From the NCBI GenBank assembly GCA_000721375.1, contig JOGW01000008.1:124001-188000 (forward strand): 64,000 nt of DNA, given 5' to 3'. Made by a program: the position numbers and the translations under genes. Shown in pieces: positions 58,663 to 64,000 of the stretch. The number at the start of each line of letters is the position of its first letter. Position 1 is the first letter of the stretch. The notes beneath the pieces were generated by a model, which worked only from the letters and a program-made list of their open reading frames with translations, made no database searches and had not been told where the DNA came from. Origin of the DNA: Streptomyces sp. NRRL B-3428. GTDB taxonomy: Bacteria > Actinomycetota > Actinomycetes > Streptomycetales > Streptomycetaceae.

Positions 58663-59751
58663 ATGGACCTGCCGGTGATGCCGCCCGTCAAGCCGATGCT
58701 CGCGAAGTCCGTCGCCAAGATCCCGCCGGATATGCAGTACGAGGCGAAGTGGGACGGCTTCCGGGCGATCGTGTTCCGCGACGGGGCCGAGATCGAGGTC
58801 GGAAGTCGGACGGGCAAGCCGCTGACCAGGTACTTTCCCGAACTCGTCGCATCGTTGAAGGCCAACCTGCCCGCACGCTGTGTGATCGACGGCGAGGTGG
58901 TCATCGCCCGCGACGGGCGCCTGGACTTCGACGCGCTCACGGAGCGTATCCACCCCGCGGCCTCGCGCGTGAAGCTGCTCGCCGAGCAGACCCCGGCCTC
59001 GTTCGTGGCCTTCGATCTGCTCGCGCTCGGTGCCGAATCGCTCGTGGACACCCCGCTCGCGGACCGCCGCGCCAAGCTGGTGATGGCCCTCGCCGGGGCG
59101 CAGGCGCCCGTGCACATCGCGCCCGCGACGACGGACGAGGATGTCGCGCGCCAGTGGTTCGAGCAGTTCGAGGGAGCAGGCCTCGACGGGGTCATCGCCA
59201 AGCCGCTCGATCTCCTCTACCGGCAGAACGAACGCCTGATGTTCAAGATCAAGCACGAGCGGACCGCCGATGTCGTCGTCGCCGGTTATCGCCTCCACAA
59301 GAGCGGGCCCGTCGTCGGCTCACTGCTGCTCGGTCTGCATGACGAACAGGGCGCACTGCAGCACGTCGGAGTGGTCGCCGCGTTCTCGATGAAACGGCGC
59401 GAGGAACTGGTCGAGGAACTCGAACCCCTCCGGATGGAATCGGTCGAAGGACACCCCTGGGCGGCGTGGGCCGACGAGTCCGCGCACGAGTCCGCGCGCC
59501 TTCCCGGCTCCACCAATCGCTGGACCGGCAAGAAGGACCTCTCCTGGGTGCCGCTGCGGCCCGAGCGCGTGGTCGAGGTGGCGTACGACCACATGGAGAA
59601 CGGCGCACGCTTCCGGCACACCGCACAGTGGCGCCGCTGGCGGCCCGACCGCACGCCGCAGAGCTGCACCTACGAACAGCTCGACGAGCCGGTGGGCTAC
59701 GACCTGGCCGAGGTGCTCGGCCCCCGGCAGGCGGGCGACACCTCACCGTAG
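58663..59751 (+). CDS. ligC: ATP-dependent DNA ligase (LigC type)
   Basis: 362 residues from the ATG at 58663. Motif I YEAKWDGFRAI holds the adenylated Lys29; motif III SFVAFDLLALG, motif IV GLDGVIAKPLD and motif V ERLMFKIKHERTADVVVAG follow. The C-terminal OB fold ends with RFRHTAQWRRWRPDRTPQSCTYEQL. No polymerase or nuclease domain, matching LigC. With the divergent PolDom gene it probably repairs breaks or ribonucleotide-containing gaps, possibly in spores or stationary phase. Confidence 0.88.
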   Translation: MDLPVMPPVKPMLAKSVAKIPPDMQYEAKWDGFRAIVFRDGAEIEVGSRTGKPLTRYFPELVASLKANLPARCVIDGEVVIARDGRLDFDALTERIHPAASRVKLLAEQTPASFVAFDLLALGAESLVDTPLADRRAKLVMALAGAQAPVHIAPATTDEDVARQWFEQFEGAGLDGVIAKPLDLLYRQNERLMFKIKHERTADVVVAGYRLHKSGPVVGSLLLGLHDEQGALQHVGVVAAFSMKRREELVEELEPLRMESVEGHPWAAWADESAHESARLPGSTNRWTGKKDLSWVPLRPERVVEVAYDHMENGARFRHTAQWRRWRPDRTPQSCTYEQLDEPVGYDLAEVLGPRQAGDTSP

Positions 59752-59792
59752 GCTGGGCCCGAGTGTCCGCAGATCGTGGAGAGAGGTCCTTC

Positions 59793-60782
59793 GTGTACGC
59801 AGCCGCACCCGGCCGTTACGAGTCCATGCCCTACCGCCGCACCGGCCGCAGCGGTCTGCTGCTGCCCGCCGTGTCGCTCGGCCTGTGGCACAACTTCGGC
59901 ACCGACCGTTCGCTCGACCGCCAACGCGCCATCGTGCACAAGGCGTTCGACCTGGGCGTCACGCACTTCGACCTGGCCAACAACTACGGGCCGCCGCCCG
60001 GCGCCGCCGAGACCGCCTTCGGCCGGATCTTCCAGGAAGATCTGCGCGCCCACCGTGACGAGATCATCGTCTCGACGAAGGCCGGCTATCTCATGTGGCC
60101 CGGCCCGTACGGCGAATGGGGCTCGCGCAAGTACGTCCTGAGCTCGCTCGACCAGTCCCTCAAGCGCATGGGCCTCGAGTACGTCGACATCTTCTACTCG
60201 CACCGCCCCGACCCGGACACCCCGCTCCAGGAGACGATGAGCGCGCTGGACGCGGCGGTACGCCAGGGCAAGGCGCTGTACGCGGGTATCTCCAACTACT
60301 CGCCCGAGCAGACCCGTGAAGCCACCCGGATCCTGCGCGAGCTCGGTACACCGCTCCTCGTCCACCAGCCGCGGTACTCGATGTACGACCGCGCGCCGGA
60401 GGACGGTCTGTGGTCGGAGCTGGAGGAGGCCGGCGCCGGCGCCGTGGTCTACTCGCCGCTTGCCCAGGGCCTGCTCACCAACCGCTACCTGGACGGCATT
60501 CCGGCGGACTCCCGCGCGGCCGGGCTCAGCCCGTTCCTGAGCGCCGACAACATCACGGAGTCGAAGATCGCGCAGCTGCGCGCGCTCAACGACGTCGCAC
60601 GCGAACGCGGTCAGTCGCTCGCGCAGATGGCGCTCGCCTGGGTGCTCCGCGAGTCCACGGTCACCTCGGCGATCGCGGGGGCGAGCAGCCCGGAGCAGCT
60701 GGCGGACAGTGTGGCGGCCACGCGGAACCTGGAGTTCTCCGGCGAGGAACTGCAGCGGATCGAGAAGCTGTTGGGCGAGTAG
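59793..60782 (+). CDS. Aldo/keto reductase (YghZ / Kv-beta-like)
   Basis: 329 residues from GTG 59793 with GAGAGG upstream. Typical barrel and catalytic tetrad: FDLANNYGPPPGAAETAFG (Asp-Tyr), IIVSTKAGYLMWPGPYGEWGSRKYV (Lys), VDIFYSHRPDPDTPLQETM (His), then the NADPH site VYSPLAQGLLTNRYLDGIP. The GPYGEWGSRKYVLSSLDQSLKRMGLEYVDIFYSHR string is that of L-glyceraldehyde-3-phosphate reductase YghZ. It detoxifies aldehydes such as methylglyoxal or reduces triose aldehydes. Confidence 0.9.
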   Translation: MYAAAPGRYESMPYRRTGRSGLLLPAVSLGLWHNFGTDRSLDRQRAIVHKAFDLGVTHFDLANNYGPPPGAAETAFGRIFQEDLRAHRDEIIVSTKAGYLMWPGPYGEWGSRKYVLSSLDQSLKRMGLEYVDIFYSHRPDPDTPLQETMSALDAAVRQGKALYAGISNYSPEQTREATRILRELGTPLLVHQPRYSMYDRAPEDGLWSELEEAGAGAVVYSPLAQGLLTNRYLDGIPADSRAAGLSPFLSADNITESKIAQLRALNDVARERGQSLAQMALAWVLRESTVTSAIAGASSPEQLADSVAATRNLEFSGEELQRIEKLLGE

Positions 60783-60789
60783 GGCCCTC

Positions 60790-60824
60790 GCGTCCGGTCG
60801 GGGTCGTCGACCCCGACCGGACGC
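60790..60824. terminator. Bidirectional terminator
   Basis: Perfect 16-bp arms (60790-60805 and 60809-60824) with a 3-nt loop, between the converging aldo/keto reductase and ornithine-cyclodeaminase-like genes. Confidence 0.85.
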
Positions 60825-60827
60825 TCC

Positions 60828-61823
60828 TCACCCCGCGAGGTCGATCTCCGTGCCGAGACCCCGCTCCCCCGCGAGGTCGATGAGCAGCCGCGCCACCGCC
60901 AGGTCCTGCAGACCCACGCCCACCGAGTTGAAGAGCGTCAGCTCCTCGTCCGTGGTGCGGCCCGGTGCCCGGCCGGTGAGCACGGCACCGAGCTCGGTGC
61001 GGAAGGAATCCTGCGTCAAGGCGCCTTCCGCGAGCGGTATCAGCACCTCGCCCGATTTGGCGCGGGCCGTGTCGTACGCGTCGACGACGATGCGGCAGCG
61101 GGTGACGGCCTCCGTGTCGAGCTCGCGGTGATCGGGGCGCGGCGGTGCGCCCACGGCGTTGATGTGCTGGCCCGGTGAGAGCCAGGCGCCCGCGATCAGC
61201 GGCTCGCGCGAGGGCGTCAGGGTGCACAGGACGTCGGCGTGCTCCGTGACCGAGCGGGCGTCGGACAACACCTTGGCGGGTACGTCGAGTTCGGCCGTGA
61301 TCCAGTCGGCGAGCTCCTGGGCATGTCCTGCCGTACGGCCCCAGACCAGCACGTCCTCGTAGGCCCGACCGGGCAGCAGCGCCCGTGCGTGGGCGCGGGC
61401 GAGCGGTCCCGTACCGATGAGCCCGAGAGTGCGGGCATCGCTGCGGGCCAGGGCGCGGGTGGCCACGGCGGTGGCGGCGGCGGTGCGGACACGGGTCAGT
61501 TCGGCGCCGTCGAGCAGGGCGAGGCACTCCCCCGTGTCCGCAGCCACGGCGAGCACGGCCGAGCGCTGCACCGGCAGCCCGCGTTCGCGGTTGGCGGGCA
61601 GATCGGCGAGCAGTTTCACGGTGGCAAGGCGGTCGTCGGCGGAGGCCGCGGCCATCGCGAGGAAGGTCCCGTCGCCGTCCGGCAGCCGCATGGCGGGCGG
61701 CGCGGGCAGCACGGCCGTGCCGAGCGCCAAGTCGCGGTGGGCGCGGGCGACTTCCTGTTCCACCCGTGCGACGGCGTCGGCGAGCAGAGTGCGGATGACG
61801 GAGCGGGTGAGGATCAGGGTCAT
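60828..61823 (-). CDS. Ornithine cyclodeaminase / mu-crystallin family protein
   Basis: 331 residues. NAD(P)-binding region LGLIGTGPLARAHARALLPGRAYEDVLVWGR; upstream substrate Lys in TVKLLADLPANRERGLPVQRSAVLAV; later ADVLCTLTPSREPLIAGAWLSPGQHINAVGAPPRPDHRELD and a C-terminal LFNSVGVGLQDLAVARLLIDLA. Members include ornithine cyclodeaminase, lysine cyclodeaminase, alanine dehydrogenase (AlaDH-archaeal type) and ketimine reductases. Specificity is not assigned. It lies 67 bp after the ABC permease operon on the same strand and may be part of it. Confidence 0.85.
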   Translation of the reverse strand: MTLILTRSVIRTLLADAVARVEQEVARAHRDLALGTAVLPAPPAMRLPDGDGTFLAMAAASADDRLATVKLLADLPANRERGLPVQRSAVLAVAADTGECLALLDGAELTRVRTAAATAVATRALARSDARTLGLIGTGPLARAHARALLPGRAYEDVLVWGRTAGHAQELADWITAELDVPAKVLSDARSVTEHADVLCTLTPSREPLIAGAWLSPGQHINAVGAPPRPDHRELDTEAVTRCRIVVDAYDTARAKSGEVLIPLAEGALTQDSFRTELGAVLTGRAPGRTTDEELTLFNSVGVGLQDLAVARLLIDLAGERGLGTEIDLAG

Positions 61824-61890
61824 CGTGGGGGTACTCCTGGAGTACGGCGGGGCCGGTGGGCCCCGGCAGGGGTGCGGGTGTGCGGGTGCT

Positions 61891-62817
61891 TCAACTGGCC
61901 CGTACGAAGGGCACGGTGAGCCCCGACGGCGCCCGGCTGCGTCCCACGAGGCCGCTCACCGCGAGCAGCGCGAACACATAGGGCAGGGTCACCAGGAGCG
62001 GTCCCGAGATGTGCAGCCCGAGCGCGGGCGCCGCGAACTGCAGGGACTGGGCGAGGCCGAAGACGAGACAGGCGGCCAGCGTGGGCCAGGCGCGCCAGCG
62101 TCCTGCGATCACCGCGACCACGGCGAGATAGCCGATGCCGCCGGTGATGTTGTCGCTGAAGGCGTGCACTTCGGAGAGGGCGAGATGGGCGCCGGCCAGG
62201 GCCGCGGTGACTCCGGTCAGCAGGACGGTGCCGTACCGGACGAAGGTCACCGGCAGTCCGCTGCGGTCGGCGGACAAGGCGTCCTCACCGACCGCGTCGA
62301 TCATGAGCCCGGCGGTTCTGCGGCGGCTGAACGCGAGCGCGAGCGCGATGGCCACGGCGAAGGCCGCGTAGCCGAGGAGGGTCTGTTGGAAGAGGGCGGG
62401 CCCGAGGACGGGGATGTCGCGAAGACCCGGGACGGGCAACGGGTCGAGGCCGGGCAGGGTCTTGGCGCCCGCGCCGTCGCCGAAGACCAGCCGGGCGCCG
62501 TAGGTGGTGGCGCCGAGTGCGAGGGCGTTGGCGGTGATTCCGGTGACGATCTGGTCGGCGCGCAGGGTGATGCTGAGCAGGCCCTGGAGGCCGGCGAAGA
62601 GCAGTCCGGCGACGACTGCTGTCAGCACTCCGACGGCCGCGCTGCCGGATTCGTGCGCACCGACGGCGCCCGCGAAGGCGCCGGTGAGCATCATGCCTTC
62701 GACCGAGAGGTTGAGGACTCCCGCGCGTTCGCTGAGCAGCTCACCGCAGGAGGCGAGCAGCAGCGGAAGGGCCATCCGTACACCGCCCGAGGCGAGTTCT
62801 TCGGCCACGGCGCTCAT
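61891..62817 (-). CDS. BmpA-type ABC transporter permease 2 (nucleoside/simple sugar)
   Basis: 308 residues from the ATG at 62817, overlapping the previous stop by 4 nt (ATGA). About 8 hydrophobic helices; the RbsC/YufQ-like signatures LLLASCGELLSERAGVLNLSVEGMMLTGAFAG and IVTGITANALALGATTYG are diagnostic of the nucleoside (BmpA-NupABC) or autoinducer-2-like permease family. Its partner is the preceding permease; the ATPase and binding lipoprotein are expected upstream, beyond the window end. Confidence 0.9.
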   Translation of the reverse strand: MSAVAEELASGGVRMALPLLLASCGELLSERAGVLNLSVEGMMLTGAFAGAVGAHESGSAAVGVLTAVVAGLLFAGLQGLLSITLRADQIVTGITANALALGATTYGARLVFGDGAGAKTLPGLDPLPVPGLRDIPVLGPALFQQTLLGYAAFAVAIALALAFSRRRTAGLMIDAVGEDALSADRSGLPVTFVRYGTVLLTGVTAALAGAHLALSEVHAFSDNITGGIGYLAVVAVIAGRWRAWPTLAACLVFGLAQSLQFAAPALGLHISGPLLVTLPYVFALLAVSGLVGRSRAPSGLTVPFVRAS

Positions 62818-63959
62818 GAGCGGCTCCCTTTCCTGGTCGTGAGCAGCATCGCCGCGGCGATGAAGAGGACGAGCAGGCTCTGCACGATCTGCACGGTGGA
62901 TGCGGGCACTTGAGCTGCGAGCTGGAGGTTGATGCCGCCGGAGGTCAGGAAGCCGAAGAGCAGCGATACGGCGGCGACGGCGGTGAGCGAACCGCGGGCG
63001 AGCAGTCCGACGACGAGGCCCGCGAAGCCGTAGCCGGAGGAGAAGTGCTCGGCGAGTACGTAGGGGGCGGTGGCGACGAGGGCCGCGCCCGCGACGCCGG
63101 CGAGTCCGCCGGCGAAGGCGAGGCCGCCGCCTTCGAGCTTTCCGACGGGCAGTCCGAGCCGGGCGGACGCGGCCGGTGAGTGGCCGACGGCGCGCAGCTT
63201 GAGGCCGAGTGCGGTGTGCCGGAGCACGATGCCCGTGACCACGACGGCGACGGCCGCGATCACGACGACGGCGGTGGCGGGTGATTCCACGTCGCCGATC
63301 AGCGGGAGTTGGGCTCCGGTGGGCAGGGGGGCGGACTGCGGCAGGGTCTCCGAGGAGGTGACGGGCTGGCGGAGCAGGGCCTCTTCGTGGACGGCGACGG
63401 AGACCATGCCGATGCCGATGAAGTTGAGCAGGAGGGTGGTGATGACCTCGCTCGTGCCGCGCCGCACCTTCAGCCACGCGGCGATACCCGCCCAAGCGGC
63501 GCCTGCGAGGAACCCGGCGACGAGGACGAGCGGTACGCCGAGGGCGGTGGGCACTTGGGTGGGCAGCGCGATCCCGACGGCGGCGGCCGCGGTGCCGCCC
63601 GCGCAGAGCTGCCCCTCCCCACCGACGTTCACCAGCCCCGCGCGGTGCGCGACGGTGAAGCCGGCGGCGATGAGGGCGAGCACGGCCGCGGAGTTGAGCG
63701 AGCTCCCTATGGCGTACGAGGACCCGAACATCCCCTCGTCCAGGGCCTGCCAGGCGGTGTCGAGTTCGGCCCCGGCGGCCACGACGAGCAGCATGCCGAT
63801 GGCGGTGGCACAGAGGGCTGCGGCCAGGGCGACGGTCAGAGGGTGGCGGGGGAGGGTGGTCAGGCGTGTATGGCGGCGGCTTGGTGGGGGTGGCGCCGGA
63901 GTCGGGCTGAGTGAGGGGTGGGGCTCGGGTGGGGAGGTGGTGGCGGTGGGTGGTGACAT
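62814..63959 (-). CDS. BmpA-type ABC transporter permease 1 (nucleoside/simple sugar)
   Basis: 381 residues. A proline-rich cytoplasmic N-terminus (residues 1-40), then about 9 membrane helices, including AGFTVAHRAGLVNVGGEGQLCAGGTAAAAVGI and RRGTSEVITTLLLNFIGIGMVSVAV, the YufP/NupP signature. It forms the heterodimer with the downstream permease; uptake of purine nucleosides or related compounds is the known role of the family. The window ends 41 bp upstream, so the ATP-binding and substrate-binding genes are not visible. Confidence 0.9.
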   Translation of the reverse strand: MSPPTATTSPPEPHPSLSPTPAPPPPSRRHTRLTTLPRHPLTVALAAALCATAIGMLLVVAAGAELDTAWQALDEGMFGSSYAIGSSLNSAAVLALIAAGFTVAHRAGLVNVGGEGQLCAGGTAAAAVGIALPTQVPTALGVPLVLVAGFLAGAAWAGIAAWLKVRRGTSEVITTLLLNFIGIGMVSVAVHEEALLRQPVTSSETLPQSAPLPTGAQLPLIGDVESPATAVVVIAAVAVVVTGIVLRHTALGLKLRAVGHSPAASARLGLPVGKLEGGGLAFAGGLAGVAGAALVATAPYVLAEHFSSGYGFAGLVVGLLARGSLTAVAAVSLLFGFLTSGGINLQLAAQVPASTVQIVQSLLVLFIAAAMLLTTRKGSRS

Positions 63960-64000
63960 GCGGGTCCTTGAGGGGTGTGTCGCGGCTCGGGAGGTGAGGG

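Overview
This 64 kb window is the chromosome of a Streptomyces or a very close relative. The signs are very high GC with strong third-codon GC bias, GTG/TTG starts, an SsgA-like sporulation protein, a WhiB-like regulator, a small two-domain laccase of the SLAC type, and many secreted enzymes with typical actinobacterial signal peptides. No insertion sequence, integrase, CRISPR array, rRNA operon or replication origin was found. The region reads as chromosomal arm-to-core sequence with small operons separated by strong GC hairpin terminators.

Layout. 1-4.3 kb: a secreted S15 peptidase (cut by the window start), a secreted sphingomyelinase C and an amino-acid permease. 4.4-7.2 kb: an acyl-CoA ligase divergent from a MerR regulator, with a duplicated 13-bp motif between them. 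7.2-8.8 kb: an isochorismatase-like hydrolase coupled to a GlxA-type regulator. 8.9-14.9 kb: a fatty-acid degradation operon (AMACR/CoA-transferase, acyl-CoA dehydrogenase, thiolase, FadB-type fusion) whose predicted -10 lies in a perfect palindrome. 15-19.2 kb: mixed housekeeping genes including endonuclease V. 19.3-26.3 kb: a sugar-uptake and glycan-degradation block (GH16 with CBM3, GH20 hexosaminidase, two ABC permeases, lipoprotein binding protein) divergent from a GntR/HutC regulator, with six GACCA-type boxes between them. It is laid out like the das chitobiose locus, but the regulator is not DasR itself. 26.3-33.1 kb: a TetR/DUF2867 pair with two near-identical operators, an IMPase-like protein with altered metal ligands, urate oxidase, a BNR-repeat protein, an SsgA-like protein, a PEP-mutase-family protein and a GPP34 protein.

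33.1-36.4 kb: an antibiotic-resistance-type ABC-F ATPase behind a leader of about 265 nt that looks like an attenuator, then an acyl-ACP desaturase with its own operator. 37.3-43.5 kb is the most unusual part. Three related tRNA-like genes, all on the minus strand, bracket a convergent gene set. One arm encodes an HExxH metallopeptidase/vWA protein coupled to a tandem-AAA+ MoxR-like ATPase. The other encodes a zinc-ribbon SDR protein lacking the catalytic Tyr, coupled to a ribonuclease-inhibitor-like LRR protein. Two of the tRNAs lie directly upstream of the SDR gene and probably share its transcript. I propose this as a candidate undescribed RNA-linked chaperone or stress system; its function is inference.

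43.6-49.8 kb: a large six-hairpin-type glycosidase, WhiB-like protein, two GNATs, a cupin, a VOC protein and a frameshifted gene remnant. 49.8-56.8 kb: a steroid-5-alpha-reductase-fold membrane protein behind a KstR-like operator, a small laccase, and a coupled pair of large secreted proteins (ThuA plus PQQ-type sugar dehydrogenase; cupredoxin plus Ig-like repeats plus DUF1080). 56.9-59.8 kb: a PPOX flavoprotein and a divergent NHEJ-type polymerase/ligase pair. 59.8-64 kb: an aldo/keto reductase, an ornithine-cyclodeaminase-family enzyme and two BmpA-type nucleoside/sugar ABC permeases, with the rest of that operon beyond the window.
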